Notes under the pieces: model-generated
Databases searched by the model: none
Seen by the model: only the letters and a program-made list of their open reading frames with translations
Told to the model about the DNA's origin: nothing
Source: Hyaloperonospora brassicae
Lineage: Eukaryota; Oomycota; Peronosporomycetes; Peronosporales; Peronosporaceae
Assembly: GCA_947650285.1 (NCBI GenBank)
Contig: CANTFL010001372.1
Span: 310,001 to 374,000, forward strand
Direction: 5' to 3'
DNA length: 64,000 bases
Program-made: the position numbers and the translations under genes
In this document: one piece after another, positions 1 through 13,035 of the stretch
Numbering within the stretch: the stretch's first letter is position 1
How the letters are laid out: every line of letters starts with the position of its first letter

Positions 1-1
1 A

Positions 2-839
2 ACACAGCAGCAGCAAAGCACTTTATTGTCTCTCTTGTCCCTCGACTCCGTCGTGTCATCTGGCGTCAATAGCAGCAATACTACATCACAAGACGACCGG
101 ATTCGATTAGATACCGAAGACACGGCAACTGAGAAATTACCTCGAGACGATTTCCGTCAACAGAACTTCATGTTTGCGCACACGGCTCTCGCGTGTCATT
201 CGGTAACATCAAGCAAGCTCATGGAGAGTGGCATCAAGGTATCAATGTCGCTGAAGCAGGCCATTGTACGCGTCGGACTTTCCATCATGGAGCGTAAACT
301 TTTGGTTCGAGTGAAGCACTTTCGCTACGTATGTTTAAACGTCACCGAACGCGATCAGGAGCTCTTTGCGAATGCCAATATTTTGACGCAGTTGGCTCTG
401 TTCTTACTTAACGTACATCGCGCAAGTGGCAAATGGGGTGGTCCGAATGGTCCAGCTCGTCAAAGTCTGACAGTCAATGAAGGTATGGAAAGTGAGCCAG
501 AGAAAGGTCGACCTGTGACGAACAAATCCATTGTCCCGCTGGTGCTTATCACACGAAACCCGGCGCAGAACTGCTTTCTGGTAGTAGGACTTAGCTGCCC
601 ATCCACACCTGGCGAGATCCATCGAAAGTACGTTTTTACGAACTTGCCGCATTGTGATGGTTGCTAATTGTGTCATTCGTTGTTTGTTTTCCAGTACCTT
701 GGGAACGGCTTTTAAGCTTGCTGCCAGCGAGACTGGAGCAAACTTTCGGCAGGATGGCTTCACAAGTGCCGTGATGGAGATTCAAATTGATGAAATCCAG
801 CACTTTGTTGAGCAATTACACAACGTCCTCGATGCATGA
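2..839 (+). CDS. Unrecognised protein, 5' partial, one intron
   Basis: The frame is already open at the left edge, with a short Gln run at codons 2-5, so the gene starts outside the window. Exon 1 ends at 627. An intron of 67 bp (628-694, GTACGT...TTTTCCAG, with a pyrimidine-rich acceptor) is followed by exon 2 (695-839, stop TGA at 837-839). Splicing joins the frames cleanly, whereas reading through adds an unrelated tail and a stop at 665. The visible protein is mostly hydrophilic, with an amphipathic stretch around the motif VRVKHFRYVCLNV and a C-terminal acidic helix (IQIDEIQHFVEQLHNVLDA). I recognise no family. The tandem repeat just downstream marks the start of intergenic sequence. The intron call is well supported; the function is unknown. 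Confidence 0.7.
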
Positions 840-1001
840 GGGTTGCAAGCAACGCCTTGAAAAGCGATGATAATGAAACGAGTTTGTGCTTTGATCTTTT
901 TTACTTGTTGTGTATTTCGGTCACATCAGTCGGTCACACCAGAAAGACCAGTCAGACGAAGCAGACGGCGTGCGCGCGGTTCCACACCACCTATAAACAA
1001 G

Positions 1002-1138
1002 TCACTGCAATGCTGTGAGCCTACTTAAAAATCAAATCACTGTGAATATGTGAGCCTACTTCAAATCAAATTACTGCAGTCATGTGAGCCTACTTGAAAT
1101 GAAGTCACTGCAATCTACTTACAATCAAGTCACTGCCA
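1002..1138. repeat. Short tandem repeat, about 34-bp unit, 3-4 copies
   Basis: The core TGTGAGCCTACTT followed by an AAATCAA-like stretch and TCACTGCA recurs about four times. Units are imperfect and the last copy is shortened. It lies about 160 bp after the stop of the first gene, where a 3' UTR or intergenic sequence is expected. Confidence 0.7.
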
Positions 1139-1413
1139 TCCAGTAAGTCCATATTTTCATGAAGCTTCGTCTCCATACCACTTTCACATTTCTCAGTGGT
1201 GCTTAGACAAGTGCGTTCAATCTAGCGTCGAACGTCGTAGCAGTTGGCTCAGATCTTCCAATGTTCACTCTCATTCGAATGATCTGAGGTTGGAAATGGA
1301 ATTGAGGTCTTATGCACTCGAATTAGGTGCGCTAGCAAGCAAAGGGGAAGACGGCGGTCTGAAATTGTCGTACAGCTAGTGCGAGCCAAAGCATTGCTTG
1401 GACTCTCTTCAGA

Positions 1414-2130
1414 TTAGCTAAGTTTTCGCTCCCGGACGAGTGGCACGTAGCAAACACCGAAGAGCCGACGCTGTGAGTAACTTGTTCCATGCCGCACGAT
1501 CTCCACAAAAACTTGACCACCACGAGCTTCATCCAGTGGAAGCACGAGGCGTCCGCCATCCGCTAGCTGCTCCAAGAGTGCTGGAGGAGGAACTTCAGCG
1601 GCAGCTCCAACATGGATGTAGTGGAATGGTGCTTCATTCGGCAGTCCGTCCCAGCCGTTGTGACAGCGTACTGATACGATACCACGATCAAGCAAGTCGC
1701 CGTCTGCCATCTGTATGTTCTTCTTGGCCAACTGGACGAGTCCAGAAACAATCTCCAAGCCAAACACATGCCCGCCCTTGTTTTCTACCATTCGGCCAAG
1801 GCATGCTGTAAGGAAACCGGAGCCTGAACCCACGTCCAGGATTCGCGGATTGACAACGTCCTTGATTGCAGCGTACCCCAACTCCATTGCGTGACCATGC
1901 ATATGCGGTGCAGAGATAGTCTGGTGATAACCAATTGGGTGAGGAATATCTTGGTAAGCGTGCAGCTCACCAATGGGTCCTCCATCAGGAGTTTCAGTTT
2001 GTGTCAGATACTTGGCGCGGTCCGTCCGCACCATCGCGTCGAATACAGCCTCCGACCGTATGACCCCTGTTTGTCGCAAGTTCTTGATCAAGCCTTCATT
2101 ACTCGACGAGTTACACGGCCAGAATGACAT
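1414..2130 (-). CDS. PCMT1: Protein-L-isoaspartate(D-aspartate) O-methyltransferase
   Basis: This enzyme uses S-adenosylmethionine to methylate isoaspartyl residues that form as proteins age, starting their repair in the cytosol. With the start at 2130 the protein is 238 residues, close to the usual ~227 of the family. It shows the N-terminal NLRQTGVI segment, the substrate-side block GYHQTISAPHMHGHAME (residues 67-83), the SAM motif I ILDVGSGSGFL (97-107) and the C-terminal DGGRLVLPL block. The frame stays open upstream to 2262, but those 44 residues do not look like the family, so the inner ATG is preferred. An upstream exon or targeting peptide cannot be excluded. The gene ends about 575 bp from the first gene, tail to tail. 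The family call is strong. Confidence 0.92.
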   Translation of the reverse strand: MSFWPCNSSSNEGLIKNLRQTGVIRSEAVFDAMVRTDRAKYLTQTETPDGGPIGELHAYQDIPHPIGYHQTISAPHMHGHAMELGYAAIKDVVNPRILDVGSGSGFLTACLGRMVENKGGHVFGLEIVSGLVQLAKKNIQMADGDLLDRGIVSVRCHNGWDGLPNEAPFHYIHVGAAAEVPPPALLEQLADGGRLVLPLDEARGGQVFVEIVRHGTSYSQRRLFGVCYVPLVRERKLS

Positions 2131-2262
2131 CTCGGCCTGATGTAGGTGACACCACTGACTGCGAACGAACAGCGTCTTGTTGAATCGGAGCGTGCTGGTG
2201 AATGTGCTGCAATCAATCAAGGATATCAGGTGAAAAGCAAAGTGAAGCGAGCCGTTATGCAT

Positions 2263-5200
2263 CGATTGGATCCGGCAGTTGGTAGCTCATCAACCATCTC
2301 AGCCATCTTCACTCGTCCCATGTGGGACACGGCGTCATTCCGCTGCTTCAATACAGTTGCTCAACGCCTTTGCGCTTCTGTAGAAAATGGGTGTCATTAG
2401 CATTCTAGTAAACAACGGCGTACCTTGGAGACATGCAAAGTACAATTGATCGTTCCGATGGTGGTGCTACAAAGCGCTTGTTCCGACAAGGAATAACAAG
2501 ATGAGTTCCGTGACTTTATTGGCGGTAGCTTCGTCCTATTGTCGCCTTGTACCTGGCCATCAATAATTCCAGATACTTTGTCAGCAATCGCTCTTTGTGA
2601 GAAATGCTTCAACGCTCAAGAAGCATCACCATACATCGGACCGTTCGTTCTGGTACAGACAGATTACCTTAGTCCCCATCGTTATTGCCCTTTGACGCAA
2701 TAATAACTAAACCTGCGTCATCACGTCGTGTCGTACAAAATCTTACATGTTGGGTATCAGAGCTTGATGGTGCTCAACTGACGCTGTTTTCATCAGCAGA
2801 CGATTCTGCTTTCTTGCCTTATGTGGTCTACCAAAAAAAGCCGCGGCTTCTTTCTCTTCGACTTCGTCTACCTTTCTAAAAACAGTTCGATGTTGTGCTA
2901 TACTGAATGAGATGTGCGTGTACGATCGGCAAACATTTGTTTGTAACTTTAGCGCTACTCGTGTCAGTTCGAGAAAGCCACAAGACGTGGCGATGTCACC
3001 GCGGTAGGGCTCATTTCACCTGTTTCGTAGTCTCTCTTTTGAAGACATTTTTTCCCTTGTATCAGCCATTTATACCCCTATCGAGCTCCCAAAAAAGGGT
3101 TACTCGTTGCGCGATGTTTCTCATCACAAACGTGTGGTACGCCTTTGCCATCTGTGCATCGGCGGTTTATCGGGATCGTGCTATCAAAAGTGCGTCGTTT
3201 TTCATTACGAAGGCGCACGGAGGATGTTCAGGCGAGTAACTCGCATACACACGACCGTCGGAAGCGCGTTTCGAGCAGTGACTTGACACCACTCTTGCCG
3301 TGGATATGATTGTGCAATATAGTTATTCTTTGATGGTGACAATCGACGTACATGCCAACAATTTGTGAGGCTGGTGTCTCTGTCCACCTACGTTACGCAA
3401 CCTATTTACAGCTTTGTACCAAAACAGAAGAGCCAGCTCTGGGAGCTCGTCCTCATCAGTCTTACTATTCAGAGACTTGAACCAAGTTCTGAACGTTATC
3501 GTGACCAAATGAATTGATTGGGTTGACCACAAAAGAACAGTTGGTGCGCTATAAGGATAACATATCGTAAGGTTTCAGTGGTTTGTCGCGGGCTATAGCG
3601 AATTCGTTATCGTTGTTTACATATACAAGAGAAGTTCAGAGGATAGATATGGAATGGAGGTCTTATCCTAATTACAATTAATGCGATGACTATGTGGAAT
3701 TAACGACGAAGAACTCGTCGATGAGAGGGCAAGAGATCAGATCATCTGACCGTCAGGAGGACAGAGCGCGATTTATAGAATTGCACATCAGTTGACGCAA
3801 TAAATTTCAATATGTTCATGACAATAGTTTAGATTATGCTTGCGTGAGTTGCAAGCCTGGAGAGTAACTGAAGCGACAGCGGTTCAGTGGGTCTTCATTA
3901 TCGATAATGATTTAAATAAACGCAAGGCACCACTGTTTTGAAAATCCCTCGCTCATTATCTCCATTTACTAAATCTTGCGAGTGCGTGTGCGTGTGCATG
4001 TCTTACAAACTCCGAAATGTTTGCGATGAGTGACCTAAAACCCAGCCTCATATAAACTGAATAAGCGCCATTATCTGAAGCCCTTATTACAAAGCATTCA
4101 AAACCCGCGTGACTCACAAACACGCTTGCTCACACATCATTTAGCTGCCTACAGAATCGGCTACTATCTAGTTCATACTCGCTAAGAGTTTCACTCTACG
4201 ACGACTCTTCGTATAATTCACACAGAAAGCTGGATTGTAAAATATGGTGTGTAGCCAAATGCGATATATGTAAGGAATGAGATAGGCTCACAGGGACCAG
4301 GTCATCTACGCCGTACTTTGCTTTGGAAAAAGTGCGCTTCGAGCTGCAACATACGCAATGGAGGGTAGTCGACATGATAATGTCAGGTACGGAAGCCGTT
4401 CTGTCGATGACGCTAGATGCTGATAGGCTGTAGCTAATTATAACAATGAGCTGACCGACAACGCCATCTCTCTTTGCAAATGAATTCTTGTATATACGAC
4501 GACATGCACAAGAAAAATAATATCGAGAGTATTTTGTTTATGAATGGTCTCTATGGTCCATATATTGTGACATAATACGCTTGGATCGTATATCCATTTA
4601 ACAGGTCCCATGCTTTACCTTTATCATAAGCTTGAGACGTGACATCTAGGGCGTACGAGCGTTATAGTTCTTTTAATCTTACTGACTTCTGCAAAAAATA
4701 CCGGAGTCACTATGTGTAATATAATAGATGACCCTTTTAACTTGCTTCAGCCCAGCAATTACCACGATACAATATTCCCAGTGCTGGCATGCCCGTAAAT
4801 ATGTTTATTCTGATCATCGCCTATTATATCTGATTAGCTTAGCAGACACTAGACGTGGCTTCTTCGAAATATTCTGTAATATTTCATCAACACGAGCGAT
4901 GAATACTAGTTTATAGCGAACAGTATATTATTTAGTTATAAAGTCGTGAATATATCCGCAGTCAAACGTATCACAATTATTGATAGCGAAAACCAAGGGT
5001 GTAGCTAAAAACATGCAGCCGCAAAATAAACGTTGAAGGCCACAGACATCAAATTGGGGCACCGTCAGACGCATATACAAATGGTTGCCAAGATAATATG
5101 ATTGACATTGGTCAATATGAGATCACGCTGATGTATCTACATACTTCCGGATGTTGTTCTATAAGTATAGTCATCAGATCATTTTGCTAGAATGTAAGCA

Positions 5201-6165
5201 CTTCGCATTTTCTTTAGGTAGACATCAAGCCCAATCTTTTTTGTCCATAGCGACGGCTGGAAAAAAATGAAAGGGGAGGACCATTATTGCACACTTGTTA
5301 AGATTTTGCAGCGTGAAAATGACACAGATAGGTTAAAAAATATATAAGGAACCGCTATTTAGCCGTCACCTTCTTGCTGATTGCCCCCAGTTCCAAATGT
5401 TTTTCGAATCTGATTGGTCAAAGTGTAAAATAACAACATTTCATTAAAATTGCCCAAACCTTTATACGTCAACAGGAGACTCTTGCGCTTCTTGAAACTA
5501 CGTTGATCAGCATGATGTTGAGCTGTTATCGCCATGTTGCTGCTGCTAGGACGTTCTACGAGACTGTGATACCGGTGACTAATCCATTCGATTTTTTGTG
5601 GTGTTGGCTGCTTTGGCAGCGTGTATGCTTATGATCACGGGAGAGTGTCAGTGGCTTCTGGCATCTGCGGGGATTCCCGTGGATATCGAATATCACATTT
5701 TGCAGGTAAATCTCGTGCGAAGAATTGGAGGTTTCTGCTGCAGCAGAACATTGACGATAAGCCACTAACAGTGCATAATAAATATTGCATACTACGATCG
5801 AGTTTATACAAGACCACACGGACCAGTTGGCGCTCATCATGTTGGCCCGGAAACTTGGCTGAATCAATTGCACGCTTGTTCACCACAATGCAGGGGACGG
5901 GCGACCCAGTGCAGGTTGCAAGTGTCAGGGTGGGTATTTTGCTAAACAAAACACTTATGTTACATGTTTCTTTGTTTTTATGAGCTATGAACAAGGTGCT
6001 TGGACACGAATAGAAGAAGAAGAAGGCGGAGATGTAGCAGCAACGCAGTATAAATGACAATTGTACCTTGGTACCAAATCGTGTTGCTGGCAAACAAACA
6101 AATTCAATTTATAATGGTGCGGTAGACAGCCACGTATTGTCACCATGGGCAATGTAATTACCTTA
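2263..6165. other. Intergenic, no gene seen
   Basis: The sequence becomes AT-rich and all reading frames are short and without family features. I see no intact gene, RNA gene or terminal repeats. It is probably old, decayed transposon sequence. A pyrimidine and purine mix around 2,300-2,700 may include the PCMT promoter. Confidence 0.6.
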
Positions 6166-6386
6166 CTACTTAGACGATGTTGCTGTTCTGCGTCCTTTAG
6201 CCCTTGATACAGTGCTGTTGAATCTACTATTGTTGCTGCTGGTGCTGTAAAAGCTGTTTCTTGTGCCTGACGGCGACAGGTTCGATCTTTGTGGCCTGTT
6301 AATGGCAGATCCAACATTGCTGGTGTCGCACAGGAGCTTCCAACGCACCTGCAACATGCTCGAGCTGCGATAGTGGCAATTAGCAA
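6166..6386 (-). pseudogene. Relic of a MULE transposase C-terminus (zinc-knuckle region)
   Basis: Read on the minus strand, about 170 bp (6,190-6,362) resemble the 3' part of the MULE at 46,050-46,200. Both contain GGATCTGCCA followed by a GGCCA...CGCACCTGTCG or GAACCTGTCG-like run. The translation keeps the TGHKDRTC end of a zinc knuckle whose first cysteines are lost. No TIRs or catalytic domain remain nearby. This is a comparison by eye between two places in this window, so the family call is moderate. Confidence 0.4.
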
Positions 6387-6399
6387 GAAGGTGATGGCT

Positions 6400-9300
6400 A
6401 AATAGCGGTTCCCAAAATATATTACGCTAAGTAAAGTGTATTGTAGAAAGTACTAAGCTACAAAACGGGTCAAATTAAGCGGTATAAATGAGCGAAGCCG
6501 TACACACGAATTTCACACATTAGTTAAATTACGATAAACTGGATGCGAGCAAGCTTTAGCCTGCAGCAGCATACAACAATAACAAAATGCTTCTTGTATA
6601 TTACATGACAGGGTACGTCAAGTCTGTAAATAAATTCTAGACTGAGTCCATACTAAGATTAATCCTCCCTGTAATTCTTCTACCATACGCTGTAAAAGTC
6701 GCAAATGATAGACGACGAAGAAAATAATAAAGTGTATGATTCGTTCTTCATCTCATCAAGAAAAAAGGTGTTTTCGTTATTTTACGTTCGTAAAAAAACT
6801 GAGTACTGAGGTTCTGCTCGACATTTTTGCATAACTATGGAATACACAGAAGCTGTTGCAATGGCCGTACCTGTACTTGTGCGAATGCTCCTTGAATATC
6901 GATAATTTGGTTCTGTCAACAACATTTCACATCGATGCATATCAATTCAGTGAGCATGAATATCTATAGATATCGTTTTATTCGTAACGCCATCCCCGAT
7001 CCAATACCTCCTTCTTTACAAACGACCTGCCGCTAACTGTCCCTATGAGACGTAACGAAGCACGTTTGTCTATTACAATTTAATTGAAAATGTAAATTTC
7101 ACGTCGGAGAACCAGGTTCAAATTGGCCATTACCAACGTAACAACATTCATAAAAAACATGAGCGAATATTTACAAGGTCAATATGCAGCCAGGTGAGAA
7201 ATAGTAAGCGCTGAAGATAAAAGCTATATATCAAAATGAACGTCGAATAGATAACATTGAAAACCATATCACTCCGACAAAAGGAAGCCATTGATTTTTT
7301 TTAATTTGACTGAAAAATCAGAAACACTAGTGAGCTATCATTTACTGTTCTGGAGCATTGCAGGGTCTCTTCCCTTTATCATTCGTATCACAGGTCCTCA
7401 CGCATACTTCAATCTTAAGGATAGATTATACATAAGTAGATACAATGTGGTTGCTATACTCGGTCACAACGCGTCATATTCCAATTACGCTTGTAAGTGG
7501 GTTCGAGACCCAACATCAGCCAGTAGGATTTTATCTGTCTGTTAGTGGCTCTTAGGCGTTTATGAACCACACTTCTAATGCTAAATGAGTTATTATATAA
7601 AGATAATTGTAAAAATGCCCGCATTTTTTGTAAAATGACCGGGTTTTTTCGTGAATATTTGCAAATCGTCTTCCGAATGTATAATAATACATCGCTTAAA
7701 TTTTTCTTCTATGATGGATGTGTTACGACAGCGCGCTCGATTTCGACTACTATATTCACCTTATAGGGTATTCTACCCTCTAACGGACCAAGGTTCATTG
7801 CAATGGTGCAAAAAAACAGGTGCCTTACATGGTTTTTGTCATTAAGACTTGCTTTTGAATGTTGACCTTCATCTTGTAAACGACGAAATGGCACTTCAAT
7901 GGCTACTTTTACGTCCACCTGCTCATGCTCAGTATTACGATTCATCCCGTATGCATCATAAATTTCTATCAACAAACCTTTGTGCTCGGGTCCCCTCAAA
8001 TAGACCGAAGAATTACTGCTGGCTTGGCGCCGCCATTGTAGAGCCTCTTCGAACTCTCACGCACACTGATTGAGCGACTGGTGCGTCTTGATACAGGTAA
8101 TATGTAGTTGTTGTTATTCTCTGTCCTGCAGAGATCCACAATGATGGTTGCACAAAGATTCCAAAAAGCATTAACCACGCTTCGACCAAATTATTAACTT
8201 GTATGGGCAGTCAACTCGAAAAGAAGATCTCTTCTGCCTATTGGTGGTGGCTGGATAATTTGGTTGATGCTATCTCCTCTGTACGAGATCCAAACACACT
8301 CGATACTTGTCTCAAGCCTTTTGAATCGCAGAGCATATTTATTTCGAAGAGCCTATGCTATAGCCGCACACTTAGCAGCTATAACATTGTCATATACATC
8401 CGTAGGTGGTTCCTCATGTGGTGCCCAACTTGCCGATAAGTTCATCTCAAATTGCGGTGTCACTTGCTCGACGCATTCCAGCGGCGTTCTTTTGCGTATT
8501 ATAGGGTTGATCTTAGTAACGTTAACCATGCAAAGTAGTAGTGATGATATCGTGGGAGATGAAAAATATAAAAACATACTTATTCCGGAAAATGAAGGGT
8601 TTGTACATATGGAAAAGAAATAAAATCCAATGATGCAAATATCCACACCAAAAACCGGGCACTGAACATAAAAATGCCGGCATTCTACCAACGCCCGATA
8701 AAAACTAAGGGTCGAACTAATCTTAGGTACGCATTAGTGGACGCGTATATCGTTCCCCTTCTCGTATGAATGATAATGGGTGCAAAGGTAACAGCCTCTT
8801 ACCCCGTGACACATCATTAGATAAGCACTGCCATCTGTGATAAACATCTTCGGCCACATTCAACAACAAATAGAGCTTAGGTTTGTATGCCTGTGGCAAA
8901 AATTTGTCGATGTCATCCACGATGTTCGTCTAACGGAGACACACGGACCGTGGTCTACTGGAACGACGGCAACATCAAGTACAAACGACAATATATTAAC
9001 ATATATATATATGTATGTATGTATCTTATTAGTTCATGATCACAGCCATCATGACTATTTAGGCACGTCAGATCATTTGCTAAGTAGTCCTGTAATATTG
9101 TATCGAGTACTGGGTCTGAGATAAACCTTGTCTCGAATCTGGAAGAGACGACAAGGTCATATTTTTCGACTTACCAGTATCAGAACGTCCTTCGGAATAT
9201 TTATGACACAGTGCTTATCGCATGTTTCGAGCTCAATCATTTGCACGATGCGTGATATTGTAGCGTTATCATGTTCTCAACCACCAACGAGTATAGTCAT

Positions 9301-11630
9301 ACCTACATAGATCCCTATACGTTGTACAGAACCTTTTTTTTGGCCGTAGGTAAATGCCACCATAAGTCCCAAAGTTGAGCTGTACGCAGACTTGTTTAAG
9401 TGATGTATAGGAACTTGGAAGCGTTGGCTTATACAAATATTCCGTTGTGTTCTCTATGAAACATCATCGTGTAGCGCTTACAATTTGACAAATTGTATTT
9501 CTTCACTTTATTGCGCTTGCTGAAGGCAAGGTATCCGTAATATATGAAACATCTCCACACGAATCTCGGATTTAATAATATTATTCCTATTATCTGAGAT
9601 GAAAAAGTGCACCACGTGAGGTATACAATATCGCAATAACACAATACATCGTCTCGACAGGGTTCCTTCCATCATCGATGTAGAGAGACAGAATAGTAGC
9701 GATGTTGTTTTACCCTGCGTAGATCATAGGCGGATATCTAAGGAGGTGCTGTAACATAAGTTGAGGGGTCTGAGGCTACTGAGACGACACACATGTCAAT
9801 TAACAGGGTAATGTACTCTTGTGCGACTATCTGCTCGAGCCATACTTACCAAATGCACGAACTTGTCTCTTGTTCGGGAATGTTCCTCTGTGAAGACTCG
9901 GTAAGTATATGTGGTATCTACACGCTGTTACAATAAGCTTTATCAGGATTCCGTTTATGTAAGAGGTGGATCGATAGTACCTTGAAGGCCTCTTCTATTT
10001 ACAATTTCGTTTTTCAGTTAGATGCAATTTAGTCGCGTAGGACAAATATAACGATTTTTTCTTGGGTCGTATCTTCCGGTAATACTTACAAAAAAGAGCT
10101 TATCATCAATCGCATCAAAACGATATTGCATACTGTCCACAAATGAGTTATTTTCGTCGGGAAGTAATGTCCTATAATACCCAGAAAAATTAATGGAATT
10201 TGTGCCGCGTAGGTAAGACTTGCTCGTGATTGTCTGCAAAAAAACGTCTAGCATGACTATCTTTTATTTGTTCACCTGGGTATTTGTCAGCTATTGTGGT
10301 CTTGGCTTTAGTAACGTGCCCGGTGACCGCGGTGGTCTTTACCGTCACATAACACGAGTAGCATAGTCAATATCTTACAGAGAGTGAGACCTTCGCTGAT
10401 GTATAACCTCTACTGGATTATAGGCGTTATATCTCATAATTGGTGCAAACTGGATCGTAAAGTTCTCCCGCACAAGATTAAAAGGTACTCTTGATAGACT
10501 TTATTCAAGCCAACCCGTATTTTCCTCCATAATCGTCCTAATGGAGTTCTTCGGCGTGAGCTGTGAATGTTATATCCCCTCCTGCTGTGGAGCTCTATCC
10601 AGGATAACATTGAGACCAGGAGCCAAAAAGCTACACATTAACAGATTAGCTTCCCCTATTCTGACTATTGGTCTCGCATATGTATACTCGAGCTCTGATG
10701 CCTGTCCACTTAAGATTAGTTGTTCATTTGAAAGTCTGTTCTTTCGATTGCATCGTTTTTGGTATCATTGCTACCAATTTACATTTCGTTTGAGCATGAA
10801 GTAGACAAAAATAAAATAGCTTTTACGAAATTGATCACGCAGCGACAGCAGTATCCCTTATTTACAAGCCATTTAGTATATGAAACATGCACGATTCGCA
10901 CCACTCCACAAAATACTGATTTGTAATCGCAAAAGATGGAATCGCGTGCTCGGGCACCTTGCGGCTTCAACAGGCTTGTTGATGCAATGAAGCGTAGAAG
11001 TCGAATTATTTCTTCCGGAGTATACGCGTATAGAAAAGCAGGTGTAAATATGCGCAGGATTGTAAAAAATTGTTTCCAATTATAAAAACGTTTCAACCGC
11101 TATACTGCCTCTTCAATTTTCAGAAAAGCACCGGCAGGAGCTTAATGAAAGAATATCGTGTATATGAATCTATAAGTCAGGGTACAAAGCAACAGATTTT
11201 AGGTCCGCGAAACGTCGCCTAAAATACCTAAATGAATGAAACATACTGCTATTGTAGCAAATCTTATATGACGCATGTCATCTTCTCCGTAAAAGACTAT
11301 GGCATGCTTGGCGAATTACTTATAACTACCATAATGTAAATAACGGCTGCTTGCGCACGTAAAGAGTCTTATTCACCTAATTTGAGCCGGACGTTAGTGA
11401 CCAAGTGAACTGTTTCGACTTGAACAACAACCTTACGTAGCAAGATACGAAGTAGTGCGAAAAAGCAAAAGCTCACGATTGAACAGACTCGAGAAACTTT
11501 CATCCTACGCTATTCGCATTGTTGCAACGGGGCACCGAATGGCGGTCTGCCACTGTGCAATATGCCCACACTGACCACATTCTGATCAGGTGCCTCGAAA
11601 GTTTACGTCTACGTACGTGCATGGGTAGGT
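6400..11630. other. AT-rich intergenic, no gene seen
   Basis: No coding region with family features is visible on either strand. The frames near 7,850-8,620 include hydrophobic stretches that might be remnants of a membrane protein, but stops and frame changes break them and I do not call a gene. A short (AT)n/(GTAT)n microsatellite sits at 9,000-9,025. Confidence 0.6.
9000..9025. repeat. AT/GTAT microsatellite
   Basis: An alternating AT run of about 12 bp passes into three copies of GTAT. It is a simple-sequence repeat in a gene-free stretch. Confidence 0.8.
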
Positions 11631-11639
11631 GGATCTACA

Positions 11640-12000
11640 AAACAAAGACTGATGCAAAGGGCGTTTGTAGACTTGTATCTAATCGATCCTTATAGTCTCC
11701 TCGACACAATGTCGTCGATTCTTTTTGTAGCAAACAACAAGCATGACGAGAGCTGCTCGCTCACTACCTATTGCGCGCGCCTACGAGCAATTGGTGATTT
11801 AGCTGGTTGATACATGACCTACATCGGTCAAATAGTGGAGTAATTGTCGATAATACCTTCGGCGGTGAAATACGGTCAATGCTTTACGCAGCAAGGTACA
11901 TGTTGTACAATATTATCAATCCGGATGATAATCGCATTGACCCAATCGTGTGTGTAATGTCATGTAACGGCTTCACCCGCTGCATTTCCTTTATTGTACA
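11640..12000 (-). repeat. Decayed solo LTR of the Ty3-A/Ty3-C family
   Basis: On the minus strand the stretch 11,755-11,797 matches the most conserved block of the Ty3-A and Ty3-C LTRs (form: ACCAATNGCT..TAG.CGCGCGCAAT followed by a GTGAGCGAG-like end). No element coding remains beside it, so it is read as a solo LTR remnant. The outer boundaries are approximate because the ends cannot be recognised. Confidence 0.4.
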
Positions 12001-13035
12001 AGCGTCCACATTGTCGGAAATGTGCTGTATGAGAGGGGTTGCAGAAGGACTGCAGCTGTCCAGGGCACATTAATGACACCAGTACCTGTCATCATTATCT
12101 AACGCGATTGAAGGTATGATGACATAAGGTGCGCGTACTAGTCTGCTTGGGCCGCCCGAGTTGCCAGTGCTCGACGGAAGACATCAAAGCGAAGGGAAAG
12201 AGAGGGACCATTGTGTATTAGAGATCAGTGATCTTAGTTAGTCTAGAAGTCCCTCACTTCGCAACTTTCATCAAAGACATCAAGTGCTAAACACTGGCAG
12301 CCGAAGAGTCGACTGCCCAACGCACAAACGAACTCTGGCGTGGATAAAAGTTCACCAAGCGGACACGTCTCTAACCTGAGAAAAAGAGGTACACCAAGGC
12401 TAAGGACACGAAGGTTGGAACCAATTCAGTGCATCTATAGGATGAGAACAAGAAAGAATGAATACAGCAGATCAAGCCAAACTAGTCGTTCCCACAGCAC
12501 CGACTTTGAGCAGAAGCCGAGTTGCCCAGCAACCAGTTTGTCTATTGCCCTGTTGCACTGTAAACTTGCAATGGAACGGGCCATCCCTCAGCCTGAAGCA
12601 AACCATGCGAGCGTCGACGCCGACAGAACGTAATGTTGTCGATGCTATCGTGTTCAGCCATCGTCGTAAAATCTGCATGCGCACATGTTGATGACGTCTA
12701 TGAAGTCTCGACAGTATGCGTGGAAGACCAAAAGAAAAAGCCGTCACTTTCGCATGTTCCTGCGCAACAAAATACGCGACGACGACTTCAACTGCTTTGC
12801 TCGACTTTTGCTCAACAAGCTCCTGTAGCTTCGAAGCCGATTGAGACGGCAGCGCGCCTTCCCTCGTTCATTCATGCGATTGGTCGCTCGCGCGATGCAT
12901 CAGCGATACAAGAACAACGTTGACGGTTGTATTACAACATGCAGTTCCAGTTGAAGAGGCTCACCGCTGCAAACCTCTCTGAGCCAGCGACCACTTCAGT
13001 CAATCCATAAACTCTCATAGGTCCCATCTTCCACA
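12001..13035. other. Region upstream of the PGS1-like gene, no confirmed gene
   Basis: Base composition rises toward that of host genes from about 12,300, and several overlapping frames of 80-97 codons occur on both strands. None shows a family motif and they overlap one another, so none is called. The region should contain the promoter and 5' UTR of the gene starting at 13,036. Confidence 0.5.

Noticed and set aside
7850..8620. Hydrophobic plus frames that could be a small membrane protein
   Set aside because: Frames are broken, AT-rich and without conserved motifs or a plausible start and splice structure.
12340..12923. Overlapping plus frames of 77-97 codons before the PGS1-like gene
   Set aside because: They overlap each other in different phases, lack motifs and homologous composition, and could be 5' UTR or decayed sequence.
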